From Tistrella mobilis (GTDB lineage: Bacteria > Pseudomonadota > Alphaproteobacteria > Tistrellales > Tistrellaceae), in the NCBI RefSeq assembly GCF_039634785.1, contig NZ_JBBIAB010000001.1, positions 558,001 to 622,000 of the forward strand: a DNA stretch of 64,000 nt, in the 5' to 3' direction. This document shows, piece by piece, positions 8,315 through 16,716 of this stretch; position 1 is the stretch's first letter, and each line of letters starts with the position of its first letter. Made by a program: the position numbers and the translations under genes. The notes below the pieces were generated by a model that saw nothing but the letters and a program-made list of their open reading frames with translations, had not been told where the DNA came from and ran no database searches.

Positions 8315-9033
8315 CTGCTGTGCGGGCGCTGGTCTTCAGCCTGTTCTTCTATCTCTGGGGCACGGTGATCATGCTGGCCGCCCTGCCCGTCGCCTGGAGC
8401 CGGGGGGCGCTCTGGTGGCTGCGCCGGGTGTGGATCCGGGGGTTCCTGGCGGTGCTGAGGCTGGTGGTCGGCCTCAGGGTCGAGATCCGCGGCCGCGCGC
8501 ATCTGCCGCCCGAACCCTTCATCGTCGCCGCCAAGCATCAGTCGATGCTGGAGACCTTCGTGCTGGGCGCGCTTTTCGACCGGCCGGCCTTCGTGCTCAA
8601 GCGGGAGCTGACCTCTATACCGGTCTTCGGCTGGTATCTGAAGCGGGTGGGCATGGTGCCGATCGACCGGGCGCGCGGGCCGTCTGCGCTCAGGCGGATG
8701 CACACCGCCGCACGGGCCTGCGCGGCCGAGCGCCGGCCCCTGATCATCTTTCCCGAAGGCACCCGCCGTGCGCCCGGTGCGCCGCCCGATTACAAGCGCG
8801 GGCTTGCCCTGGTGGCGCGGGCCACCCCCGATCTGCCGGTGGTGCCGGTGGCGCTCAACACCGGTCTGTTCTGGGGCAAGGGCCTGCTGGACAAGCGGCC
8901 GGGAGTGACGGTGATCGAGATCCTGCCGCCGCTGGCGCCCGGGCTTCAGGGGGATGCGCTGCTCGATGCCGTCGCGGCGGTCATCGAGCCGGCCTCGGCC
9001 CGGCTGGCGGACGGATCATCCAGGGGCCGCTGA
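8311..9033 (+). CDS. plsC: 1-acyl-sn-glycerol-3-phosphate acyltransferase
   Basis: A 240-aa membrane acyltransferase that makes phosphatidic acid from lysophosphatidic acid. An N-terminal hydrophobic segment (ALVFSLFFYLWGTVIML) is followed by acyltransferase motif I AAKHQSMLETF, motif II around VGMVPIDR, motif III FPEGTR and motif IV VPVALNTG. Motif I reads H-x4-E where H-x4-D is commonest. Length is typical. The ATG overlaps the DUF218 stop by four bases, making plsC the last gene of the ftsEX unit. A related lysolipid or ornithine-lipid acyltransferase cannot be excluded. Confidence 0.9.
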   Translation: MTAVRALVFSLFFYLWGTVIMLAALPVAWSRGALWWLRRVWIRGFLAVLRLVVGLRVEIRGRAHLPPEPFIVAAKHQSMLETFVLGALFDRPAFVLKRELTSIPVFGWYLKRVGMVPIDRARGPSALRRMHTAARACAAERRPLIIFPEGTRRAPGAPPDYKRGLALVARATPDLPVVPVALNTGLFWGKGLLDKRPGVTVIEILPPLAPGLQGDALLDAVAAVIEPASARLADGSSRGR

Positions 9034-9058
9034 GGTGATGCGACCATCCACCGCAGTC

Positions 9059-9067
9059 TGTGGATAA
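9059..9067 (-). promoter_or_regulatory. single consensus DnaA box
   Basis: TGTGGATAA, the complement of the consensus TTATCCACA, lies in the 175-base non-coding stretch between plsC and the thioesterase gene. One partly matching nonamer (TGTGGATGA at 9183-9191) lies in the same stretch. No cluster, AT-rich unwinding element or replication gene is near. Confidence 0.35.
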
Positions 9068-9208
9068 CTCTGTGTATGATCTGGGGATCCGTGCGGACAT
9101 CCGGGCTGAACAGAGTCTGGCGGTCTTTGTAACTCTTTGATCAGAAACGGAGTCGGCGCCAGCATCCACATGTCGTCCGAAATGTGGATGAAATCCCCGG
9201 AGCCGTGT

Positions 9209-9643
9209 TCAGTCGATCAGGAAATGTGCGATGGCCGAGGCGATCGGGCGCGCCCGGTCTTCCTGCCATGCCGTGGTGTGAACATTGACCACCCGACGGC
9301 CCATCTTGGTGATCCGGCTGGTGGCATAGGTATCCACCGCGCGGCCCGATCGCAGATAGTCGATGGTGATGGTGATCGTCTTGGGCACGCGGACCTGAGA
9401 CATCTCCCAGGTGACGTGGGAGAGGGCAGCGGTTTCCAGCAGCGAGCCGATGATCCCGCCATGCAGCGCCCGAAGCACCGGGTTGCCGATATGCTCCGGG
9501 CGATAGCCCATCCGGAAGACCAGTTCGTCCTCGACCAGATTGGCGGTGAGGTTCAGGAACCGGGCATAGGGCACCGCCTGGTTCAGGGGCGTGAAGTCGC
9601 CGGTGGCGCGCGACCGCTCGATGGCATCCTGAAGGCTGGTCAT
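9209..9643 (-). CDS. PaaI-family hotdog thioesterase (second copy)
   Basis: A 144-aa hotdog-fold thioesterase. It shows the helix motif ALHGGIIGSLLETAALSHV, where HGG and the following acidic residue mark PaaI-type acyl-CoA thioesterases, and the strand RSGRAVDTYATSRITKMGRRVVNVHTTAW read in short pieces as the family's last sheet strands. It probably hydrolyses an acyl- or aryl-CoA. Its ATG overlaps the stop of the other thioesterase gene by four bases, and the two proteins are paralogues, so they may form a mixed hotdog oligomer (inference). Confidence 0.87.
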   Translation of the reverse strand: MTSLQDAIERSRATGDFTPLNQAVPYARFLNLTANLVEDELVFRMGYRPEHIGNPVLRALHGGIIGSLLETAALSHVTWEMSQVRVPKTITITIDYLRSGRAVDTYATSRITKMGRRVVNVHTTAWQEDRARPIASAIAHFLID

Positions 9644-10128
9644 TCGGCGTCCTCGCGATGGGTCACCTTGGTGCCGATCATGAAGCTGCCGGCGGCGGTG
9701 GCGATGGGGCCGTCCTCGCCCTCGTGCCAGGCTTCGGCGGTGACGAAGGCAACATTGGGGGTGACGCGGGTTACCCGGGCGCGGGCGTGCAGCCATTTGT
9801 TCGGCGTGGACGGGCGCATATAGTCGATGCGCAGGTCGAGCGTCGCGATCGGCTGCAGCCGGGGCAGGGCGGTGAAAACCGCAATGCCGCAGGCGCTGTC
9901 GATCAGCGTGGTGACCACGCCGCCGTGCAGCACGCCGGTCTCGGGGTTGCCGATCATGAAGCTGCGATAGGGCAGGCGTACCACCGCCAGGCCCTTGTCG
10001 ATCTCCAGCACCTCGAGACCGAAATGGCTGATCAGCGGGTGGTCTTCGCCGAAGATCGCCCTGAGGGCGGGATTGTTGCCCGTATCGAGTGCCCCTTTTC
10101 CGGCGGGCGTTCCGTCCGTTTCGGTCAT
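9640..10128 (-). CDS. PaaI-family hotdog thioesterase (first copy)
   Basis: A 162-aa hotdog protein, first gene of a two-gene unit. The motif TGVLHGGVVTTLIDSACGIAV carries HGG and the conserved Asp, followed by TLDLRIDYMRPS, the classic 4-hydroxybenzoyl-CoA-thioesterase/PaaI strand. The N-terminal 30 residues are variable. Substrate is not predictable; phenylacetyl-CoA or general acyl-CoA housekeeping is possible. It is followed with a four-base overlap by its paralogue. Confidence 0.88.
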   Translation of the reverse strand: MTETDGTPAGKGALDTGNNPALRAIFGEDHPLISHFGLEVLEIDKGLAVVRLPYRSFMIGNPETGVLHGGVVTTLIDSACGIAVFTALPRLQPIATLDLRIDYMRPSTPNKWLHARARVTRVTPNVAFVTAEAWHEGEDGPIATAAGSFMIGTKVTHREDAE

Positions 10129-10176
10129 CGTCTGGCGGCCGTCCTGTGCGTTTCCATCGCCTTGGTTCTTCTGATC

Positions 10177-10803
10177 CTACACGTGCTTACCCGAGGTGGG
10201 CCCGGAAGGCAAATTTGTTGCGCGGGTGTACTCTGCCGTCGGGACCTCGACGCCGCGTGCCACCGCATCCAGAACGTCGCGGAGCGGGCCGCCATGCAGG
10301 CCCATCTCGGCCATGCGCTCCAGCGTCTGCGACAGATAGTCCCGGGCCGTCCCCATCATGCCGGTGCCGGCGCGGACCAGCTCCGCCATGTGTTCCAGCC
10401 CCAGCCGGCCGGTATAGCGGGCGCCGTTGCGATCGGCGACATAGGTGACGGCCGGTACCCGGCGGCCGTCGTCGAGCCGGACCGGCAGAATCCGGCGCAG
10501 ATAGACCCGATCATCCTGGCCCATCTCGCGGTCGTCCAGATAGGCGAGCACGGTTCGGGTTTCGTCGGCCCGGATACGGAAGGCGATGCCCCGGCAGGCG
10601 CCGCCGCGATCCAGCCCCATCACAAGGCCGGGCCGCTCGGGCGTGCCGCGATAGCGGGTGGAATAGATGCACAATGCGCGGTGATAGCCGTAGAGCAGCG
10701 CTGCCCGGGCCTCTGCCGGCTCGAAGCCCGGCCGCCACATCAGAGAGCCGTAGCCGAACACCCAGACGTCGCCACCGTCCATCGACATCATCCGCCTTCC
10801 CAT
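10177..10803 (-). CDS. ChaC-like gamma-glutamylcyclotransferase
   Basis: A 208-aa protein of the ChaC family, which cleaves glutathione to 5-oxoproline and Cys-Gly. The substrate-binding motif VFGYGSLMWRPGF lies near the N-terminus, followed by ALCIYSTRYRGTPERPGLV and YLDDREMGQDDRVYLRR, the region that holds the catalytic Glu. Length (208) is slightly below E. coli ChaC. Several Met codons precede the fold (MGRRMMSMDGG), so the true start may be up to 21 bases inside. Isolated gene; convergent with none. Confidence 0.88.
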   Translation of the reverse strand: MGRRMMSMDGGDVWVFGYGSLMWRPGFEPAEARAALLYGYHRALCIYSTRYRGTPERPGLVMGLDRGGACRGIAFRIRADETRTVLAYLDDREMGQDDRVYLRRILPVRLDDGRRVPAVTYVADRNGARYTGRLGLEHMAELVRAGTGMMGTARDYLSQTLERMAEMGLHGGPLRDVLDAVARGVEVPTAEYTRATNLPSGPTSGKHV

Positions 10804-11019
10804 GTCATGCCCGTCCGGCAGTCTCAGCCGTGCAGTCTACGCCGCGACCTGCGGGTGCGAAAAGCCTTGTGACCGTCTGGCTGCCCATGACCGGGCCGAA
10901 GCCCCGTGACCATTGAGGGGCGATCCTCCCATATCTCGACCCCTGTTCCTCGCCGCGTTATACAGGCCCCAGCCGTGCCGCTCGTGGTGCTGCCGTCCAA
11001 CGGAGAAAGCCCTGGCCTC

Positions 11020-12027
11020 ATGCGACTGAAGCGTGTGTTCGTTCTCCTCGCCATCCCGGTGGTCGCCCTTGGGGCCTGGACGGTGGTCTGGTTCCGCATC
11101 GCCGACGAGGTGAAGGCGTCCGTCGACGCCTTTGCGGCCGACCAGGCGAAATCCGGGCGCAGTTTTGCGCATGGAGACGTGGCCGTGAACGGCTGGCCGT
11201 TCCGGGTGGAGGCGACCGTGCCGCAGCCGGTGCTGACGGCGGAGAACGGCCGCAATACCGTCCGGGCCGACCGGGTGGTGGTCTATGTGCAGCCCTTGCA
11301 GATGCGCCATCTGGTGGCGGTGATCGAGGGCCCGATCGTCTTTGCCGATGCCACGGCGCGGATCGAGATTGAGCCCGAACACGCCGCGTCGAGCCTGGTC
11401 TTCGACGAGGCCGGCCGGCTGGAGCGCGGGGCGCTCGACATGACGAAGATCAAGGGGCGCATGATCGAAGGCGATGCCCCGCCTGCCGCCTTCACCACGG
11501 AGCGGCTTCAGGTCCATGAGCGCCGCGAGGCCGAGGGTGGCGCCCGGGCGGCACTGGAGATGGAAGGGCTCGACCCCGAGGCGGAAGACTATCCGACGCT
11601 GTCGCGGCTGTTCATCGACGTCACCCGGCCGCAGCCGATCGACGAGCCGGTCGATCGTGCGGCGCTGGAACGCTGGCGCGATGCCGGGGGCACGGTCGAC
11701 CTTACCCGCTTCGAGGCGATCGCCGGCGAGGTGACGGTGACCGGCGACGGCACGTTCGCGGTCGACAAACTGCTGCGGCCGGAAGGGGCCGCCTCCTTCC
11801 GTATCGCCGGTGCCGAGGAATTGCTGGCCCGGCTGGAACGGTCCGGCCGCATGACGCCGCAGGTCCGCACCATGCTGGAACAGATGCTGGGCCTGTTCGA
11901 ACAGGTCGAGGAGGGTGGCCGCAAGGCGGTGCGGGTGCCGGTGACGATCCAGGCCGGCGTGCTGACCGTGGCCGGCCTGCCGATCGTGCCCGTCGCACCG
12001 CTGCTGCCGCCCGAGCAGCCGTCCTGA
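11020..12027 (+). CDS. DUF2125 domain protein
   Basis: A 335-aa protein with an N-terminal signal anchor (RLKRVFVLLAIPVVALGAW) and a DUF2125 body (starting around FRIADEVKASVDAFAAD, with NGWPFRVEA and DRVVVYVQPL). The family is confined largely to alphaproteobacteria and has no assigned function; its repeated beta-strand pattern resembles AsmA/LPS-transport-type periplasmic domains (inference). ATG at 11020 follows GGAGAAAG; the longer reading frame upstream adds 38 residues without family character. Convergent with tyrC across 38 bases. Confidence 0.85.
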   Translation: MRLKRVFVLLAIPVVALGAWTVVWFRIADEVKASVDAFAADQAKSGRSFAHGDVAVNGWPFRVEATVPQPVLTAENGRNTVRADRVVVYVQPLQMRHLVAVIEGPIVFADATARIEIEPEHAASSLVFDEAGRLERGALDMTKIKGRMIEGDAPPAAFTTERLQVHERREAEGGARAALEMEGLDPEAEDYPTLSRLFIDVTRPQPIDEPVDRAALERWRDAGGTVDLTRFEAIAGEVTVTGDGTFAVDKLLRPEGAASFRIAGAEELLARLERSGRMTPQVRTMLEQMLGLFEQVEEGGRKAVRVPVTIQAGVLTVAGLPIVPVAPLLPPEQPS

Positions 12028-12065
12028 CAACGACCCGGAGGGTTGTTCTCAGGGCCGGGGGTGCG

Positions 12066-12962
12066 TCAGGCCTGGCGCGCCTCGATGATCGCCCGCCGGG
12101 CGTCGCGGGTGCGGGTGAACAGGGCTTCGAGCTTGTCCGCCTCGCCCCAGCGGATCGCCCGCTGCAGGGCCTGAAGATCCTCGGTGAAGCGGCCGAGCAT
12201 TTCCAGCACCGCATCGCGGTTGTTCAGGAAGACGTCACGCCACATCACCGGGTCGGACCCCGCCAGGCGCGAGAAATCGCGGAAGCCACCGGCGGCATAT
12301 TTGAACACCTCCCAGTGGTGGTGCTCTTCCAGGTCCATGACCGTGCCGACGATGGTGTACGAGATCAGATGCGGCAGATGCGAGGTGATCGCCAGAACCG
12401 TGTCGTGGTGCTCGGGCGTCATCACGTCGACATTGCTGCCCATCGCCCGCCAGAACCGGGTGCAGAGATCGACCGCACCGGCATCGGCCCCTTCGATCGA
12501 GGGCGGGGTCAGGATGCACCAGCGGCCGTCGAACAGCGTGGCGAAGCCGTGCTCCGGGCCTGACTTTTCGGTGCCGGCAACCGGATGGGCGGGGACGAAA
12601 TGGATGCCGGCCGGGACATGCGGGGCGACGTCGGCAACCACCGAGGTCTTGGTCGACCCCACATCCGAGAGGATGGCGCCGGGCCGCATGGCCGGGGCCG
12701 CGGCTGCCGCGATGCCGCCCATGGCACCCACCGGTGCGCAGATCAGCACCATGTCGGCATCGGCCACGGCATCCGCGATGCTGGTCGCGGCACGATCGAT
12801 GGCCGAAAGCTCCAATGCCGTCGCCAGCCGTCCGGCATCCGGATCATAGGCCACCACCTCGCCCGCGGCGCCATACTGGCGGGCCGCCCGGGAGACGGAG
12901 CTGCCGATGAGGCCGATGCCGAGAATGGCAAGGCGGCCGATGACCGGGGGGTTCTTGACCAT
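12066..12962 (-). CDS. tyrC: prephenate/arogenate dehydrogenase
   Basis: A 298-aa NAD(P)-dependent dehydrogenase of the TyrA family, converting prephenate or arogenate to the tyrosine precursor. The Rossmann loop LAILGIGLIGSS starts at about residue 10. The catalytic-His region HPVAGTEKSGPEHG and the C-terminal helical dimerisation segment TSHLPHLISYTIV are intact. No chorismate mutase is fused here; that activity is in the third gene of the block. It is the last gene of chorismate mutase-hisC-tyrC, 77 bases after hisC. Prephenate versus arogenate preference is not readable from the sequence. Confidence 0.93.
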   Translation of the reverse strand: MVKNPPVIGRLAILGIGLIGSSVSRAARQYGAAGEVVAYDPDAGRLATALELSAIDRAATSIADAVADADMVLICAPVGAMGGIAAAAAPAMRPGAILSDVGSTKTSVVADVAPHVPAGIHFVPAHPVAGTEKSGPEHGFATLFDGRWCILTPPSIEGADAGAVDLCTRFWRAMGSNVDVMTPEHHDTVLAITSHLPHLISYTIVGTVMDLEEHHHWEVFKYAAGGFRDFSRLAGSDPVMWRDVFLNNRDAVLEMLGRFTEDLQALQRAIRWGEADKLEALFTRTRDARRAIIEARQA

Positions 12963-13039
12963 GAGACGGGTTCCGGAAGGCGGAGGGCAGGTGTCGGCAA
13001 CGGACGAGGCGGCCGGCGCCCCGTCCGCTACGGCGATGA

Positions 13040-14140
13040 TCAGTCGGTGTTGCGGCCCAGGATGTTCTTCAGCGAGGCCAGCATGATGTCGAGGCTGTCG
13101 GCGGCACCGATGGTGATGCGCAGCGCATTGGGCAGGCCGTAGCTCGCCATGGCGCGCAGGATGATGCCGTCGGCCATCAGCGCTTCGTAGACGCGGGCGG
13201 CGGTGTTCGGCCCGTCGGCGGGGAAGTCGACCAGCAGGAAATTGCCGTGGCTGGGATGGACGGTCAGGCCAAGGGCCGTCAGCTCGCCCGCAAGCCAGGT
13301 CCGCTTGGCGACCGTGTAGTCGCGCACCCGGGCCACATGTTCCTGGTCACGCACGGCGGCGGCGGCGGCGATCTGCGCCGGCAGCGGCACGTTGAACGGG
13401 TTGCGGATCCGGTTCAGCACGTCGGCGACGACGGGCGAGCAATAGGCCCAGCCGACGCGCAGGGCGGCGAGGCCGTAGATCTTCGAGAAGGTCCGGGCCA
13501 TCACGACATTGTCGGCGGCGTCGACCAGTTCGGTACCGGGCGAGTAGTCGGGGTCGGTGACGTATTCGGCATAGGCCGCGTCCAGCACCAGCAGGGTCGA
13601 GGCCGGCAGGCCGGCATGCAGGCGGCGGACCTCCGGGAACGGCAGCAGGCTGCCGGTCGGGTTGTTCGGGTTGGCCAGGAACACGATCCGGGTGTTCGGC
13701 GTGACCTTGGCCAGAAGCTGGTCGACATCGGCGACCAGCGCCTGTTCGGGGGCCGCCACCGGCTGCGCGCCCACGCCCCTGGCGTTCAGCGGGTACATCA
13801 GGAAGCCGTACTGGCTGTAGAGGACGTGGTCCTCGGGCCCCGCATAGGCGCGGGTCAGCAGGGTCAGCACTTCATCCGAGCCGCAGCCGGTGACGATGCG
13901 GGCGGGATCGAGCCCGTGCACCTCGGCAATCGCCTCGCGCAGGTCGTCGGCACCGCCTTCGGGATAGCGGTGCAGCATCGATGCACAGGAGAGATAGGCC
14001 TCCACCGCCTTGGGGCTGGGGCCCAGATCGTTCTCGTTCGAGGCGAGCTTGATCGACCGGACGGCGCCGTCGGCCGAATTCTTGCCACCGACATAGGGCT
14101 TGATGTCCATGATGCCCGGACGGGGCGTAAGGGCGGTCAT
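13040..14140 (-). CDS. hisC: histidinol-phosphate/aromatic aminotransferase
   Basis: A 366-aa class I/II PLP aminotransferase of the HisC family. The PLP lysine is K220 in ARTFSKIYGLAALRVGW. SNENDLGPSP, the NPNNPTG loop and the C-terminal Arg in ALRITIG are conserved. ATG at 14140 follows GTGGAGA; the longer frame adds 37 unlike residues. It sits between chorismate mutase and prephenate dehydrogenase rather than with his genes. From the context it probably also, or mainly, transaminates prephenate, phenylpyruvate or hydroxyphenylpyruvate, a role known for several HisC proteins. Confidence 0.92.
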   Translation of the reverse strand: MTALTPRPGIMDIKPYVGGKNSADGAVRSIKLASNENDLGPSPKAVEAYLSCASMLHRYPEGGADDLREAIAEVHGLDPARIVTGCGSDEVLTLLTRAYAGPEDHVLYSQYGFLMYPLNARGVGAQPVAAPEQALVADVDQLLAKVTPNTRIVFLANPNNPTGSLLPFPEVRRLHAGLPASTLLVLDAAYAEYVTDPDYSPGTELVDAADNVVMARTFSKIYGLAALRVGWAYCSPVVADVLNRIRNPFNVPLPAQIAAAAAVRDQEHVARVRDYTVAKRTWLAGELTALGLTVHPSHGNFLLVDFPADGPNTAARVYEALMADGIILRAMASYGLPNALRITIGAADSLDIMLASLKNILGRNTD

Positions 14141-14278
14141 GCGGGGTCTCCACTCATCGTCAACCGCGGCCCGTGCAAGGCCGTGCGCAGGAATGTCGCG
14201 GCTGCCGGGCGGATCACTGTCTCTGGTCTTCTGGCCCGGGGGCGCGGGCATTCTGCCGATGCGGGGGCGGCCGCCGGC

Positions 14279-15199
14279 TTATTCGGCCGGCGGCGCGGGG
14301 TATCGCAGTTCCTCGGCCGAAAGCGGCGTGGCATATCCGCCGATCGGGATCACCCGCACGGCCACGTCGTTGAAGCAGCCGGCCAGGCGGCCCAGCCGCT
14401 CGTCGCCGGCCCCGACGAATTCGGCCACTTCCAGAAGATGGGTGCGCAGATTGGCCGGGCCACCGGTCACGTGGCTGTCCACCCAGCGGGCCTTGAGCCC
14501 CGCGCGGTCGAAGCCTTCGAACAGCCGGTCGCGGCTGATTTCGGAGCCTTCGAGTTCGACGGCGATCAGGGTGCGGTCGTCGCCGGTTGCCTCGGGCTCG
14601 AGGGTGGCGATCACCAGGCCGTCCAGATCCTGAGCCCGGCTGTTGGGCATGCGGACGAAGGGCAGGCGGGCGATGACCTTCGGTGTGCCCGGCCGTTCGC
14701 TGAACAGACCGCGCCACCAATGGGCATCGCCATCGGCACCGCCGGTCCCCGGAATGGGAAGGACGCCCACCGTGGCATTGCCCGAGCTGACCTCTGCCAG
14801 GACGTCGGAAGCGCTGCGCCAGGCATGCATCGGGGCGAAGGAGCCGAAATGGTCGCGGGAAAGATCCCAGTACTCGCCGTCGCCGCGCGTATCCAGCACC
14901 GCGACCGAGAACGGACCTTCCAGACACAGCGACCCGATGATCATCTCGCGCCACAGCCGGAGCAGGACCGGTCGCGGGAAACGTCCGCGATGCTGGGCGT
15001 TCAGACGGCGCAGCATGCGCGCCTCGCGGCCGGGGCGGATGAAGCTGACCTGCCCCCAGGCCTCGCGCTTGATCTCACCCACACGCTCCACCAGCTCCGT
15101 CCGGCGAACGATCAGGTCATGGAGATCGTCGTCGATGGTGTCGATCTGCCGGCGCAGCGCATCAAGGCGTTCTTCGGGCGTCGGTTCCGTGCTGGACAT
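14279..15199 (-). CDS. chorismate mutase with prephenate-dehydratase/ACT-like tail
   Basis: A 306-aa protein. Residues about 10-95 are an AroQ chorismate mutase: EERLDALRRQIDTIDDDL, RRTELVERVGEIKR and the FIRPGREARMLRRL helix. The remainder does not look like a plain mutase. It contains a segment resembling the periplasmic-binding-like prephenate dehydratase fold, then DDRTLIAVELEG and a closing RVIPIGGYATPL, reminiscent of the ACT domain of PheA. I do not see the dehydratase Thr-Arg-Phe motif. ATG at 15199 with upstream GGAGAT is preferred to a GTG 24 bases earlier. First gene of the tyrosine/phenylalanine block. Confidence 0.85.
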   Translation of the reverse strand: MSSTEPTPEERLDALRRQIDTIDDDLHDLIVRRTELVERVGEIKREAWGQVSFIRPGREARMLRRLNAQHRGRFPRPVLLRLWREMIIGSLCLEGPFSVAVLDTRGDGEYWDLSRDHFGSFAPMHAWRSASDVLAEVSSGNATVGVLPIPGTGGADGDAHWWRGLFSERPGTPKVIARLPFVRMPNSRAQDLDGLVIATLEPEATGDDRTLIAVELEGSEISRDRLFEGFDRAGLKARWVDSHVTGGPANLRTHLLEVAEFVGAGDERLGRLAGCFNDVAVRVIPIGGYATPLSAEELRYPAPPAE

Positions 15200-15501
15200 G
15201 GGCGGCGCGATCTCCGGGAACACGCGAGGCGCGTGGGTGCGGCCGGCGCGGTCGATCGTGGACGAGGGGGGACGGGCGGACGGGCATCGGACGGGAACGG
15301 TCGGCGCGGCAGGTGCGGCTGCGTGCAGACGCCGCGCGCCACCGATCGTCGGGCGTCCGCTGCCCGGCGTCCATTGATAGTCGCGGGCACGGTCAAAATC
15401 AAAGAAAACGTTGACACTGGCCGGGGGGCGGCCGCTAGCTGTCTTCCCAACTGGTCGTCATAATGCGATCGGGATGCAACCTGAGATGAGGGGAGGCGTC
15501 C
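15200..15501. other. 302-base divergent promoter region
   Basis: No gene found. The stretch separates the aromatic block (-) from metX (+). A TTGACA hexamer lies at 15411-15416, with GCTAGC 17 bases downstream as a poor -10 candidate; a GAGGGGAGG ribosome site precedes metX. The pseudoknot core and GCTAAA element expected for a SAM-II riboswitch were not found. Confidence 0.5.
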
Positions 15502-16716
15502 ATGGCCCCCGATGCCGGGCGGGCCCCAGACGGGCCGGAGGATCCGACGCCGGAGGGTCCCGGACAGAATGACCGGTGGGCGCCCGACGGCGTCACCCGC
15601 ATCGCATGTCTGGCCGTGGACAAGCCGATGCCGCTCGATTGCGGCCGCAGCCTCGGGCCGATCGAGATCGCCTACACCACCTTCGGCCGTCTGAACGCGG
15701 CGCGGTCGAACGCCATTCTGATCTGTCATGCCCTGACCGGCGATCAGCATGTGCTCGGCACCCATCCGGTGACCGGCAAGCCCGGCTGGTGGGAAAACCT
15801 GGTCGGCCCCGGCCGGGCGATCGATACCGACCGCTACTTCCTGATCTGCTCCAACATCCTGGGCGGCTGCATGGGGTCCACCGGCCCTGCGGGCATCGAT
15901 CCCGCGACCGGCCGGATCTGGGGGACCGATTTCCCGGTCGTGACCATTGCCGACATGGTGCGTGCCCAGGCCCTGTTGATCGACCATCTGGGCATCGAGC
16001 GGCTGTTCGCGGTGGTCGGTGGTTCCATGGGCGGCATGCAGGTGCTGCAATGGGCGGCATCCCTGCCCGACCGGCTGTTCGCGGCGGTGCCGATCGCCAC
16101 GGCGGCCCGTCATTCTGCGCAGAACATCGCCTTCCACGAAGTGGGGCGCCAGGCGATCATGGCCGATCCCGACTGGCATCACGGGCGCTATGCCGAGCAT
16201 GGCAGCCGGCCGGTCAAGGGGCTGGCGGTGGCACGGATGACCGCGCACATCACCTATCTGTCCGAAATGGCGCTGCACAACAAATTCGGCCGGCGGCTGC
16301 AGGACCGGGGCGCGCGTTCCTATGGTTTCGATGCGGATTTTCAGGTCGAAAGCTATCTGCGCCATCAGGGCAGCACCTTCGTCGACCGGTTCGACGCGAA
16401 CAGCTATCTCTACATCACCCGCGCGATGGACTATTTCGATCTGGCGGCCGATCACGGCGGTGTGCTGGCCCATGCCTTTCGCGGCAGCCGGGTCCGGTTC
16501 TGCGTGATCTCGTTCTCGTCGGACTGGCTGTTTCCGACGGCGGAGAGCCGTGCCGTGGCGCGCGCCATCGCGGCGGTTGCCGGCAATGTCAGCTTCACCG
16601 AGATCGAGACCGATCGCGGCCATGACGCCTTCCTGCTCGACGAGCCGGTCTTCGCCCGCATCGTCGAAGGCTTCCTGGACGGCGTGGCGGGGCATGCGGG
16701 GATCGACCGGACATGA
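15502..16716 (+). CDS. metX: homoserine O-acyltransferase
   Basis: A 404-aa alpha/beta-hydrolase that acylates homoserine for methionine synthesis. The nucleophile is Ser175 in [13 protein letters not shown]; the catalytic Asp is in SSDWLFP and the His in [11 protein letters not shown] near the C-terminus. [12 protein letters not shown] and [13 protein letters not shown] are family-specific. The first 30 residues are a polar leader, consistent with the ATG at 15502 after a strong ribosome site. Acetyl versus succinyl donor is not decided by annotation alone, since both occur in this family. Coupled to metW by a four-base overlap. Confidence 0.95.
   Translation: MAPDAGRAPDGPEDPTPEGPGQNDRWAPDGVTRIACLAVDKPMPLDCGRSLGPIEIAYTTFGRLNAARSNAILICHALTGDQHVLGTHPVTGKPGWWENLVGPGRAIDTDRYFLICSNILGGCMGSTGPAGIDPATGRIWGTDFPVVTIADMVRAQALLIDHLGIERLFAVVGGSMGGMQVLQWAASLPDRLFAAVPIATAARHSAQNIAFHEVGRQAIMADPDWHHGRYAEHGSRPVKGLAVARMTAHITYLSEMALHNKFGRRLQDRGARSYGFDADFQVESYLRHQGSTFVDRFDANSYLYITRAMDYFDLAADHGGVLAHAFRGSRVRFCVISFSSDWLFPTAESRAVARAIAAVAGNVSFTEIETDRGHDAFLLDEPVFARIVEGFLDGVAGHAGIDRT

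Noticed and set aside
9034-9208. Replication origin around the DnaA box
   Set aside because: Only one perfect box and one partial, no AT-rich unwinding region, and no dnaA, hemE, parA or similar gene nearby.
13247-15463. 738-residue plus-strand reading frame
   Set aside because: Antisense to hisC and the chorismate mutase gene; no family features.
15361-15501. SAM-II riboswitch before metX
   Set aside because: Expected from alphaproteobacterial metX/metA genes, but the GCTAAA element and the pseudoknot pattern are not present.
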